A DNA stretch of 64,000 nucleotides from positions 1 through 64,000 of the forward strand of contig NZ_JAEUMO010000080.1 of NCBI RefSeq assembly GCF_016793285.1, given 5' to 3'. The stretch comes from Phenylobacterium sp. (GTDB taxonomy: Bacteria > Pseudomonadota > Alphaproteobacteria > Caulobacterales > Caulobacteraceae). Each line of letters starts with the position of its first letter. Position 1 is the first letter of the stretch. Below, one piece after another: positions 1-7,476 of this stretch. The translations under genes were made by a program, and so were the position numbers. Below the pieces are notes generated by a model. It was not told the DNA's origin, ran no database searches, and was given only the letters and a program-made list of their open reading frames with translations.

Positions 1-177
1 GGTCGGCGGCAGCCTCGCGACGGCAAGGTCGCACAGCGCGACCTCCGAGCCGTAGAGCCGGCTGTTCATCAGCTCGATCCCGCCCGACATGATCGAATAG
101 TCCTGTCCCCGCTGCATGAGCCGCAGTTCGCCGCCGCCGGGGACCTGCGCCGTGTCGAGATGGATCCAGGGGTTCAT
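1..177 (-). CDS. Spermidine-synthase-like protein, N-terminal fragment (runs off left edge)
   Basis: Only the first 59 codons are present; the gene continues beyond position 1. The reverse strand reads from an ATG at 175-177 as MNPWIHLDTAQVPGGG followed by LRLMQRGQDYSIMSGG and an ELMNSRL segment. This opening resembles the short N-terminal region of SAM-dependent methyltransferase/spermidine synthase family proteins of Caulobacterales, where 'LMNSR' lies before the Rossmann domain. The catalytic part is outside the window, so the activity cannot be tested here. It diverges from the acyl-CoA dehydrogenase gene with about 100 bp between the two starts. The open frame and clean start are seen directly; the family call is from remembered sequence similarity and is tentative. 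Confidence 0.6.
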   Translation of the reverse strand, partial: MNPWIHLDTAQVPGGGELRLMQRGQDYSIMSGGIELMNSRLYGSEVALCDLAVARLPPT

Positions 178-280
178 GGGCCTTCATAGGCTCTTCTCTC
201 CCGTGGCGTCAGCCAGCCTAGCTTGCACCGACAACCGCGCGGCCTAAGGTTCGCGCCCTATACGACTGAGGAGCGTTCCC

Positions 281-1492
281 ATGGCCGACTTCGGCGCCGA
301 CACCGATCTGGAGGCCTTCCGGGCCGAGGCGCGGAGCTGGCTGGAGGCCAACTTCCCCGCCGCGCTGAAGGGCAAGGCCGCGGCGCTGAGCTCGGCCGAG
401 GCGCGGGTGAACGATCCCGATCTCGCCAAGTGGCGCAAGGCCATGGGCGAGAAGGGCTGGGGCACGCCCACGTGGCCGACGCAGTACGGCGGCGGCGGCC
501 TCTCGGTCGCGCAGTCGCGCGTGCTGGGCCAGGAGATGTCGAAGCTGGGCGCCTTCAACCCGCTGATGTTCGGGATGGGCGTCACCATGATCGGCCCGAC
601 GATCATGGACTACGGCACCGAGGAGCAGAAGGCCAGGCACCTGCCGCCGATCGTCAGGGGCGAGGTGCAATGGTGCGTGGGCTACTCCGAGCCCAACGCC
701 GGGTCGGACCTGGCCAGCCTGCAGATGAAGGCCGAGGACGCCGGCGACAAGTGGGTGTTCAACGGCCAGAAGACGTGGACGAGCGGGGCCCAGCACTCCG
801 ACTGGTGCGGCCTGCTGGCGCGCACCGACCCGTCGGCGAAGAAGCACGAGGGCATCAGCTTCTTCCTGGTCGACATGCACCAGCCGGGGATTGAGACGCG
901 GCCCATCGGGCTGATCTCGGGCGCCTCGCCGTTCTGCGAGACCTTCCTGACCGACGCGACGGCGCCGAAGGAGGCGCTGCTGGGGCAGCTCAACGTGGGC
1001 TGGACCGTCGGCAAGCGCCTGCTGCAGCACGAGCGCGCCAGCCAGACCGGCTCGGTGATGGGCGGCCGGCCGCCCAAGCCGCTGAACCTGATCGCCAAGG
1101 ACTACATCGGCACGGACGACGCCGGCCGGCTGGCCGACGCCGACTTCCGCTCGCGGCTGGTGAAGCACGAGATGGACGCGCGCGCCCACGGGCTCACGCT
1201 GGCCCGCGCCGCCGCCGAGGCCAAGGGCAACAACAGCCCCGGCAACGCCCCGTCGGTGCTGAAGAACTCGGCCACCTGGGTCGCCCAGACCCGCGCCGAG
1301 CTGACGCTGGAGCTGATGGGCTCGCAGGGCCTGGGCTGGGACGGCAAGGACTTCGCCCACGACGAGATCGAGGCGGTGCGCGCCTGGCTCTGGGGCAAGG
1401 CGATGTCGATCTACGGCGGCAGCCAGGAAGTGCAGTTCAACATCGTCAGCAAGCGCATCCTGGGCCTGCCGGACACGACGCACAGCGCCTAG
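281..1492 (+). CDS. Acyl-CoA dehydrogenase family protein
   Basis: A 403-residue flavoenzyme-type protein expected to oxidise an acyl-CoA thioester to the 2,3-enoyl-CoA using FAD, passing electrons to ETF. The three usual parts are visible: an N-terminal helical domain (FRAEARSWLEANFP near residue 10), a middle beta domain with the FAD/substrate-contacting stretch CVGYSEPNAGSDL followed by FNGQKTWTSGA (about residues 131-170), and a C-terminal helical domain with the cofactor-proximal IYGGSQEVQFNI near the end. Length is normal for the family. A GAGGAG ribosome site at 268-273 sits 7 bases before the ATG, which fixes the start. The substrate chain length cannot be told from sequence. It appears to be a single-gene unit, divergent from the gene at the left edge. 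Confidence 0.93.
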   Translation: MADFGADTDLEAFRAEARSWLEANFPAALKGKAAALSSAEARVNDPDLAKWRKAMGEKGWGTPTWPTQYGGGGLSVAQSRVLGQEMSKLGAFNPLMFGMGVTMIGPTIMDYGTEEQKARHLPPIVRGEVQWCVGYSEPNAGSDLASLQMKAEDAGDKWVFNGQKTWTSGAQHSDWCGLLARTDPSAKKHEGISFFLVDMHQPGIETRPIGLISGASPFCETFLTDATAPKEALLGQLNVGWTVGKRLLQHERASQTGSVMGGRPPKPLNLIAKDYIGTDDAGRLADADFRSRLVKHEMDARAHGLTLARAAAEAKGNNSPGNAPSVLKNSATWVAQTRAELTLELMGSQGLGWDGKDFAHDEIEAVRAWLWGKAMSIYGGSQEVQFNIVSKRILGLPDTTHSA

Positions 1493-1597
1493 GGGCCTCC
1501 TCGGGGATAGACCTTCGGCTTCCCGGCCCCGGACGGACCGGAGCGCCGGAGGGGCCAGCGGCATCGCGCGGCGTTGCGATGGAGGGCTTGTCCATCT

Positions 1598-2635
1598 ATG
1601 TCGCGCGCCATGCCCGCCGCCCGCACCCTCCGCACGCCGGCCGACCTCGTCGGCGCGGGGCTGGCCGCGCCCGAACGGATCGCAGCGCTGGAGGCCGTCG
1701 CGGCGCGCTACGCGGTGGCGATCACGCCCGCGATGGCGGCGGCGATCCCCGGCAACGACGGCATGGCGCGCCAGTTCGTGCCGACGGCGGACGAACTCGT
1801 GCAGGCGCCGGAGGAACGGGCCGACCCGATCGGCGACGACGCCTTCAGTCCGGTGGAGGGCGTGGTCCACCGCTATCCGGACCGCGTGCTGCTGAAGGCC
1901 AACCACGCGTGCGCGGTCTACTGCCGGTTCTGTTTCCGGCGCGAGATGGTGGGCCCCGACGGCATCCGCCCGCTGAGCGCCGCCCAGCTCGACGCGGCGA
2001 TGGCCTACATCGCGGGGCGGCCCGAGATCTGGGAGGCGATCGTCACCGGCGGCGATCCGCTGATCCTGTCGCCCCGCCGGCTGGCGGACCTGACGGCGCG
2101 GCTGGCGAAGATCGATCACGTGAAGATCGTGCGCTTCCACACCCGCGTTCCGGCGGTCGATCCGGCGCGGGTGACGCCCGAACTGGTGGAGGCCCTGAAG
2201 GCGCCCGGCAAGACCACCTGGGTGGGGCTGCACGCCAACCACCCGGACGAGCTGACGCCCGAGGCGGCGGCCGCCTGCGCCCGCATCCTCGACGCGGGCG
2301 TCCCGATGGTGAGCCAGACGGTGCTGCTGAAGGGCGTGAACGACGACGCCGCGGTGCTGGAGGCGCTGATGCGACGGTTCGTGGAGCTGCGGATCAAGCC
2401 CTATTACCTGCACCATCCGGATCTCGCGCCGGGCACCGGACACTTCCGCAGCACGATCGCGGAGGGGCAGGCGCTGATGCGGGATCTGCGCGGCCGTGTC
2501 TCGGGTCTCTGCCAGCCGACCTACATCCTCGACATCCCCGGCGGGCACGGGAAGTCGCCGGTCGGGCCCTGCTACGTCGGCGACGGCGAAGTGACCGATC
2601 CGAACGGCCGGGTCCACCCCTACCGAGTCGCCTGA
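1598..2635 (+). CDS. Lysine-2,3-aminomutase-like radical SAM protein
   Basis: A 345-residue member of the KamA/EpmB radical-SAM family. These enzymes use a [4Fe-4S] cluster, SAM and PLP to move an amino group from the alpha to the beta carbon of lysine. The cluster motif CAVYCRFC (CxxxCxxC) lies at about residues 105-112 after NHA, and the family segments ITGGDPL-like (IVTGGDPLIL), KIVRFHTRVPAVDP and HLHHPD-like (YYLHHPDLAPGTGHF) follow in order; the C-terminal SPVGPCYV contains a cysteine. An upstream TTG at 1574 is in frame, but the ATG at 1598 is preceded by a GGAGGG stretch and gives a family-like N terminus, so I chose it. It could be a beta-lysylation enzyme for EF-P or a lysine aminomutase; no epmA or efp is nearby, so the function is left open. 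Confidence 0.87.
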   Translation: MSRAMPAARTLRTPADLVGAGLAAPERIAALEAVAARYAVAITPAMAAAIPGNDGMARQFVPTADELVQAPEERADPIGDDAFSPVEGVVHRYPDRVLLKANHACAVYCRFCFRREMVGPDGIRPLSAAQLDAAMAYIAGRPEIWEAIVTGGDPLILSPRRLADLTARLAKIDHVKIVRFHTRVPAVDPARVTPELVEALKAPGKTTWVGLHANHPDELTPEAAAACARILDAGVPMVSQTVLLKGVNDDAAVLEALMRRFVELRIKPYYLHHPDLAPGTGHFRSTIAEGQALMRDLRGRVSGLCQPTYILDIPGGHGKSPVGPCYVGDGEVTDPNGRVHPYRVA

Positions 2636-2658
2636 CAGGCGCAAATGTTGCCGCGAAG

Positions 2659-2675
2659 TGACAGTGCGACTGTCA
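2659..2675. promoter_or_regulatory. 17-bp palindrome, possible operator upstream of the L,D-transpeptidase gene
   Basis: TGACAGT-GCG-ACTGTCA is a perfect 7-bp inverted repeat with a 3-bp centre in the 153-bp gap between the aminomutase stop and the L,D-transpeptidase start. It lacks a T-tract, so it is not an obvious terminator. A repressor site is an inference from symmetry and location only. Confidence 0.4.
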
Positions 2676-2788
2676 TCGCGCGCCGCGACATCGACACGCC
2701 TGTCCGCAGAGCCCACCTGTGCGTTCATCTCGGGGTCACGGGTTCACGTCGATGATTCCGGCCGTGAGAGAAGGGGGCAGACGCCAGG

Positions 2789-4372
2789 ATGTACGGGTCG
2801 CGAGGCGGACGCTTGGGGCGCTACCTGACCTTGGCCGCACTGGCGCCGTTGGCGCTGGGTGAGCCCGTGCTCGCCGCGCAGGCCCCGGCGCCCGCCGTGG
2901 CTCCGAAGGCCGCGCCCGCCCAGCCGCCGGTGCTGCCGGTCGCGCCCGCAACCGTCGTCCCGCCGCCGCCTCCGCCGCCCGTCGAGATCCCGCCGCTCGG
3001 CGCGGCACAGCAGCAGGTCGCGCTGAAGGCGCTGGCCGCCGCCGACCTGCAGGGCCTCCAGCCGAAGGACTACCTGCCCGCGGGGCTGACCGAGGGCCAG
3101 CCGCTGACGCCGGCGCAGACGGCGGCGCTGACCGACGGCCTCGTCCGCTACGCCCACGACGTGAAGATCGGGCGGATGGATCCCGAGCAGTTCCCCGAGC
3201 TCTGGCAGGTGCGGCCCGCGCCCTACGATCCTGCGCCGGACCTGGCGAAGGCCCTCGCGGAGGGGCGGCTGCAGGCCTGGCTCGACAGCCTGCCGCCCCG
3301 CTACTCCGGCTATGCGGCGCTCAAGCGCGGCCTGGCCCGCTATCGCGAGATCGCCGCGGCGGGCGGCTGGAAGAAGGTCGCCGAGGGCGGGAAGCTCGAG
3401 CTCGGCTCCAAGGACGCCCGCGTGGCCGACCTTCGCGCCCGCCTCGCCGCCGAGGATCCGCTGTCGCCGGCGACCGGCGCGGCCGTCTTCGACAAGCCGC
3501 TGAAGGAGGCGGTGATCCGCGCCCAGCGGCGCTATGGCCTCAAGCCCGACGGCGTGGTCGGCAACGGCACGCTCGCCTACCTCAACCAGCCGGTCGGGCA
3601 GCGCATCCTGCAGATCGTCGCCAACATGGAGCGCTGGCGCTGGATGCCGTCGGTCATGCCGGCGACGCGGGTGCAGGTGAACTCGGGCGCCGCGATCGTG
3701 ACCCTGTTCCGCGACGACAAGCCGGTGCTGTCGATGAAGGCGGTCTCGGGCCGGCCGGGCGACGAGACGCCGATGCTGGCCTCGGCGATCCACTCGGTGG
3801 TCATCAACCCGCCCTGGAACGTGCCTTCGGGCATAGCGGCGCGCGAACTGTGGCCGAAGGAGAAGGCGAACCCGGGCTACCTGGCGCGCAACGGCTACCG
3901 GATCATCCCGGTCGAGGGCGGACAGCCGCGGCTACAGCAGGCGTCGGGCGACCAGAGCGCGCTGGGCCGCTTCAAGTTCGACTTCGACAACCCGTTCGCC
4001 GTCTACCTGCACGACACGCCGTCGAAGGGCGGCTTCGACCTGTTCGCGCGCCAGGCCAGCCATGGCTGCGTGCGGCTGGAGAAGCCGCGGGCGCTGGCCG
4101 AGGCGCTGCTGGAAGGCGACGCCACCTGGACGCCCGAGGCGATCGACACCCAGCTCGAAGGCGACAAGACCGTGCGCGCGCGGCTCTCCGCGACGGTGCC
4201 GGTCTACATCTTCTACTGGACGGCGTTCGCGGGGACGGACGGGCAGATGCACTTCCGCTCCGACCCCTACAACTGGGACCGCCAGTTGTTGCAGCGGGTG
4301 GGCGTGCTGGCGGCCGATCCGCCGAAGCCGGCGCCGAAGCCGGTCCAGAAGCCGGACGCGAAGAGGACCTGA
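2789..4372 (+). CDS. L,D-transpeptidase family protein (YkuD domain, large YcbB-like form)
   Basis: A 527-residue exported protein predicted to cross-link or remodel peptidoglycan in the periplasm through an L,D-transpeptidase active site. An N-terminal hydrophobic signal (about residues 10-30) is followed by a proline/alanine-rich linker (30-70), a scaffold region, a peptidoglycan-binding-like helical repeat (about 205-265, with VFDKPLKEAVIRAQRRYGLKP), and the catalytic domain. The nucleophile is in SHGCVRLEKP, Cys near residue 427, with an upstream catalytic-type His in YLHDTP. The size and order match the YcbB/LdtD class rather than the short ErfK class. A small proline-rich membrane protein follows after 9 bp and is probably co-transcribed, and a DUF882 peptidase-like gene lies convergent downstream, suggesting a small cell-wall locus. 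Confidence 0.92.
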   Translation: MYGSRGGRLGRYLTLAALAPLALGEPVLAAQAPAPAVAPKAAPAQPPVLPVAPATVVPPPPPPPVEIPPLGAAQQQVALKALAAADLQGLQPKDYLPAGLTEGQPLTPAQTAALTDGLVRYAHDVKIGRMDPEQFPELWQVRPAPYDPAPDLAKALAEGRLQAWLDSLPPRYSGYAALKRGLARYREIAAAGGWKKVAEGGKLELGSKDARVADLRARLAAEDPLSPATGAAVFDKPLKEAVIRAQRRYGLKPDGVVGNGTLAYLNQPVGQRILQIVANMERWRWMPSVMPATRVQVNSGAAIVTLFRDDKPVLSMKAVSGRPGDETPMLASAIHSVVINPPWNVPSGIAARELWPKEKANPGYLARNGYRIIPVEGGQPRLQQASGDQSALGRFKFDFDNPFAVYLHDTPSKGGFDLFARQASHGCVRLEKPRALAEALLEGDATWTPEAIDTQLEGDKTVRARLSATVPVYIFYWTAFAGTDGQMHFRSDPYNWDRQLLQRVGVLAADPPKPAPKPVQKPDAKRT

Positions 4373-4381
4373 GGGGGCCAG

Positions 4382-4672
4382 ATGTTCAGGACGGTGCTGT
4401 GGATCGCGGGCGCCTGCGTGGCGGTCCTGCTCGCGCTGGCGGCGAGCCGGGCGCTGAAGTTCGACCAGGAGCCGGCCAAGGCCCCGCCGCCGCCGGTGGC
4501 CCCTGCGGCCGCGGCGCCCAAGGCCGCCGAAGCGCCCGTGGCCGCGCCTGAAGCCCCGCCGCCCGCCCCGCCGCCGACGCCGGAGGAACAGCAGATCCAG
4601 GACGACGCCGCAGCCACCGGCATGACGACGGTCGAACCCGAGCCGCCCCCGGAAGGCCCGCCGACGAACTAG
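4382..4672 (+). CDS. Small proline/alanine-rich single-pass membrane protein
   Basis: A 96-residue protein with one N-terminal hydrophobic segment (about residues 5-22, LWIAGACVAVLLALAA) followed by a tail rich in Pro, Ala and Glu ending in EPEPPPEGPPTN. No enzymatic domain is visible. It begins 9 bp after the L,D-transpeptidase stop with GAGGGGG just upstream of the ATG, so the two are probably one operon. The composition suggests a membrane-anchored extended tail in the periplasm. Function unknown; a partner or tether for the transpeptidase is a guess from position. Confidence 0.75.
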   Translation: MFRTVLWIAGACVAVLLALAASRALKFDQEPAKAPPPPVAPAAAAPKAAEAPVAAPEAPPPAPPPTPEEQQIQDDAAATGMTTVEPEPPPEGPPTN

Positions 4673-4733
4673 CCTCCGCTCTCGGTACGTCACGGCCGGC
4701 ACAGGGCCGGCCATCACGTTCAGGGTTTGGGGT

Positions 4734-5330
4734 TCAGGCGCCCCGCCACTGGCGGACGCGGCCGGTGTCGACGTGGACGAAGTTGGAAACCGGGTAGTAG
4801 CCGACGCCGCCGGCGCCCAGCGCGACCGCCGCGTCGCGCAGGCGCGACAGCTCCACGCCCTCCAGGCGCACGTCGATGGCCTTGCCGATGGTGTGCTGGC
4901 TGTGCTCGGCGACCCCGCTCGAGCGGCTGCGCAGCATGGCGTTGGTCCGGGGCGAGCGGTAGCCGGAGATGACCTGGAAAGGCTGGGCCGTCTCGAGCTT
5001 GCCGCCGATGGCGTGCAGGGCGTCGAACAGGCTGGGGTCGATGAAGTGCTCGTCGCCCGTGCGCCAGTCGCGCATCACGCGGGTCGCCTCGGCCAGGGCG
5101 TCGGGCAGGTAGCTGCCGTTGGCGTAGTAGACCTCGCTGAACCGCTCGCCCGTGTGCAGGTTGTCGAGCACCGCGCGTCGCGGCTCCCAGATGTCGAGCG
5201 TCTGGGCCCAGGCGGGGGCGGCGATGGCGGCGAGGCCGGCGGCGGCGCCGAAGGTCAGCAGCTCTCTGCGGCGGACGAGGTTGGGCAAGGCGTTGCTTTC
5301 CAGGCCGTCGAAAATGGACGGCGGCAACAT
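4734..5330 (-). CDS. DUF882 (YcbK-like) Tat-exported cell-wall peptidase-like protein
   Basis: A 198-residue protein of the DUF882 family, related to the M15 D-Ala-D-Ala carboxypeptidase fold. The N terminus carries a Tat-type signal (RRRELLTFGAAAGLAAIAAPAWA, split here as RRRELL plus a hydrophobic stretch). Zinc-ligand-type motifs are present: SGYRSPRTN, then SQHTIGKAIDVRL (His and Asp) and the C-terminal NFVHVDTGRVRQW (His). These conserve the usual H-D-H pattern of M15-like metallopeptidases. The start at 5330 places about 28 residues before the twin arginines, slightly long; a later start is possible. It faces the L,D-transpeptidase unit tail to tail and may work on the same substrate, though that is only a contextual inference. 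Confidence 0.88.
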   Translation of the reverse strand: MLPPSIFDGLESNALPNLVRRRELLTFGAAAGLAAIAAPAWAQTLDIWEPRRAVLDNLHTGERFSEVYYANGSYLPDALAEATRVMRDWRTGDEHFIDPSLFDALHAIGGKLETAQPFQVISGYRSPRTNAMLRSRSSGVAEHSQHTIGKAIDVRLEGVELSRLRDAAVALGAGGVGYYPVSNFVHVDTGRVRQWRGA

Positions 5331-5467
5331 GGCGGGGGACTCGTTAACGTCAACCCCACAACGGCCCGCATGCGACAGCCGGTCGCCGCATGCCTTGCTT
5401 TCGGGCGCCCGGCCCTGGATGGTCGCCGTACCGGACCGTCGAGAGTCCGGACGGGAGGCCGGCGGTC

Positions 5468-6619
5468 ATGCGGATGGTGTTGAGCGCGCTTGCGGCGACG
5501 ATGCTGCTGGCGGGACCGGCGTGGAGCCAGCCGGCCCCGAACGACTACGCCCAGGCCGAGGCATGGCTGTGCCGGCCGGACCGCGCGGGCGACGCCTGCG
5601 CCATCGACCTCACGGCGACGGTGGTACACGCCGACGGGACCTATCGCGCCGAGCCGTTCAAGGGCGACCCGGACGCGCCGATCGACTGCTTCTACGTCTA
5701 TCCGACCGCGAGCGCGGACCCGACGCCGAACAGCGACATGACCGTCGGCCCGGAGGAGATCGGGACCGTCTCGCGCCAGCTCGCCCGGTTTGCGAGCGCC
5801 TGCAGGATCTATGCGCCGATCTATCGCCAGATCACGATCCCGGCGCTCCGGGCCGCGACGGCGGGCAGGCCGATGGCGACGGACCGCGAACTGGCCTACC
5901 GCGACGTGCTGGACGCCTGGAACCACTACCTGAAGCACGACAACAAGGGCCGCGGCGTCATCCTCTACGGTCACAGCCAGGGCGCGGGCGTCCTGAAGCG
6001 GCTGATCGCCGAGGAGATCGACGGCAGGCCCGTCCAGAAGCAGATGATCGCCGCCTACCTGATCGGGACGAACGTGCTGGTTCCCGCCGGCAAGGACGTG
6101 GGCGGCGACTTCAAGGCCACGCCGGTCTGCCGCACGCGCACCCAGACCGGCTGTGTCGTGAGCTACGTCAGCTTCCGCGAGAGCGCGCCGCCGCCGGACA
6201 ACAGCCGTTTCGGCCGCACCGCCCAGCCCGGGATGACGGTGGCCTGCGCCAATCCCGCGGCGCTGGGCGGCGGCCTCGTGACGATGCATCCGGTGTTCGG
6301 CGCGACGGCCATGCATCCGACCGCGGCCCCGCCGAAGCCCTGGGTCACCCCGATGCGGCCGATCGCGACCCGCTATGTCCGCGTGCCCGGGCTGGTGAGC
6401 GCCAGGTGCGTCAGCGGCGCGCAGGGGTCGTACCTGGCCTGGCGGGTCAACGCCGACCCCAGGGATCCGCGCACCGACGAGCTGACGGGCGACCACCTGG
6501 CCGACGGCAAGCTCCAGCCCGACTGGGGCACGCACTCGCTGGACGTGCCGGTGGCCATGGGCGACCTGATCGACCTGGCGGCCGCGCAGGGGCGGGCGTG
6601 GGTCAAGGGCGCGAAGTGA
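5468..6619 (+). CDS. DUF3089 family secreted alpha/beta-hydrolase-like protein
   Basis: A 383-residue protein with a signal peptide (MRMVLSALAATMLLAGPAWS) and a DUF3089-type body: AWLCRP, DCFYVYPTAS, a nucleophile elbow LYGHSQGAG (Ser in GxSxG) and a late segment LHVYDYNLF-like region replaced here by DELTGDHLADGKLQPDWGTHSLDV, which has a likely catalytic His. The start was set at the ATG at 5468 because the residues before it read as non-signal sequence and the hydrophobic core would otherwise begin at residue 28. Its stop overlaps the GTG start of the next gene by 4 bp, so it heads a three-gene operon with an FkbM-like methyltransferase and an MFS transporter. Substrate is unknown. Confidence 0.85.
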   Translation: MRMVLSALAATMLLAGPAWSQPAPNDYAQAEAWLCRPDRAGDACAIDLTATVVHADGTYRAEPFKGDPDAPIDCFYVYPTASADPTPNSDMTVGPEEIGTVSRQLARFASACRIYAPIYRQITIPALRAATAGRPMATDRELAYRDVLDAWNHYLKHDNKGRGVILYGHSQGAGVLKRLIAEEIDGRPVQKQMIAAYLIGTNVLVPAGKDVGGDFKATPVCRTRTQTGCVVSYVSFRESAPPPDNSRFGRTAQPGMTVACANPAALGGGLVTMHPVFGATAMHPTAAPPKPWVTPMRPIATRYVRVPGLVSARCVSGAQGSYLAWRVNADPRDPRTDELTGDHLADGKLQPDWGTHSLDVPVAMGDLIDLAAAQGRAWVKGAK

Positions 6620-7476
6620 ACGCGGCGGCCGAACTCGAGGGGCTGAACGCCAGCGCGCGGCGCAACGCGGGCTACCTGGCCCGCGAGGAGATCGAGCGGA
6701 TCCTCGCCCCGCTGCGCGCCGATCCGCGGCGGCTCGAGCCGCACGGGTTCAAGGTCTACAGCCAGAGCGACGAAGACGGGATCCTGGAGGAGATCTTCCG
6801 CCGGCTCGGCGTCGGCCCGGGCCGGTTCGTCGAGATCGGGGTCGAGAACGGACTCGAGTGCAACACCCTCTACCTGCTGCACAAGGGCTGGACCGGCGTC
6901 TGGATCGAGGGCGATCCGGCGCAGCAGGGGCCGATCCAGGAGAGGTTCGCCTCGCTCGTCGACCGGCGGCTGTTCCTGGCGTTCGGCACGGTGACGGCGG
7001 AGAACATCGGGCCGGTGCTGCGCCAGCTCGAGCAGCCGCATGACGTCGACCTCTTCTCGATCGACATCGACGGCAACGACATCCATGTGCTCGCGGCCCT
7101 GGAGCTTCGGCCCAAGGTCGTCGTCATCGAGTACAACGCCAAGTTCCGCCCCGACCTCAGCAAGCAGCCGGTCTACGATCCGCGGCGCTTCTGGCGCGGC
7201 GGCGACTTCGCGGGCTCGAGCCTGAAGGCGATCTGCGAGGTGGCGGGCCGCATGGGCTACCGGCTCGTCGCCACCAACCTCACCGGCGCCAACGCCTTCT
7301 TCGTCCGCGAGGATCTCGCGGGCGGGCTGTTCGCGGACCCCGCGACGCCCGAGGCGCTCTATCACCCGCCTCGCTACTGGCTCTGGCTGGACCACTACCG
7401 GCACGTCGGCCTGCCCGCCGACTTCGGCCGCTACGCCGACCTGGAGCCGGCGCAACAGGGGGCGAAAGCCGAATGA
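6616..7476 (+). CDS. FkbM-like methyltransferase-fold protein
   Basis: A 286-residue protein beginning with GTG at 6616 inside the stop of the previous gene (GTGA overlap). The motif FVEIGVENGLECNTLYLL fits the SAM-binding first loop of FkbM/Methyltransf_21-type enzymes, with an acidic WIEGDP at the end of strand 2 and DLFSIDIDGNDIHVL and VVVIEYN later, also typical of that family. It has no signal peptide. It overlaps the MFS transporter by 4 bp (ATGA). In other bacteria such proteins often modify sugars or small metabolites; here the pairing with a hydrolase and a transporter gives no clear pathway. The family call is from motif reading and is moderately sure. Confidence 0.72.
   Translation: MNAAAELEGLNASARRNAGYLAREEIERILAPLRADPRRLEPHGFKVYSQSDEDGILEEIFRRLGVGPGRFVEIGVENGLECNTLYLLHKGWTGVWIEGDPAQQGPIQERFASLVDRRLFLAFGTVTAENIGPVLRQLEQPHDVDLFSIDIDGNDIHVLAALELRPKVVVIEYNAKFRPDLSKQPVYDPRRFWRGGDFAGSSLKAICEVAGRMGYRLVATNLTGANAFFVREDLAGGLFADPATPEALYHPPRYWLWLDHYRHVGLPADFGRYADLEPAQQGAKAE

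Noticed and set aside
218..2728. An 836-codon open frame on the minus strand across the acyl-CoA dehydrogenase and aminomutase genes
   Set aside because: It is a GC-rich antisense shadow: the translation is Arg/Ala/Gly-rich without family motifs, while the + strand has two clear enzymes with ribosome sites.
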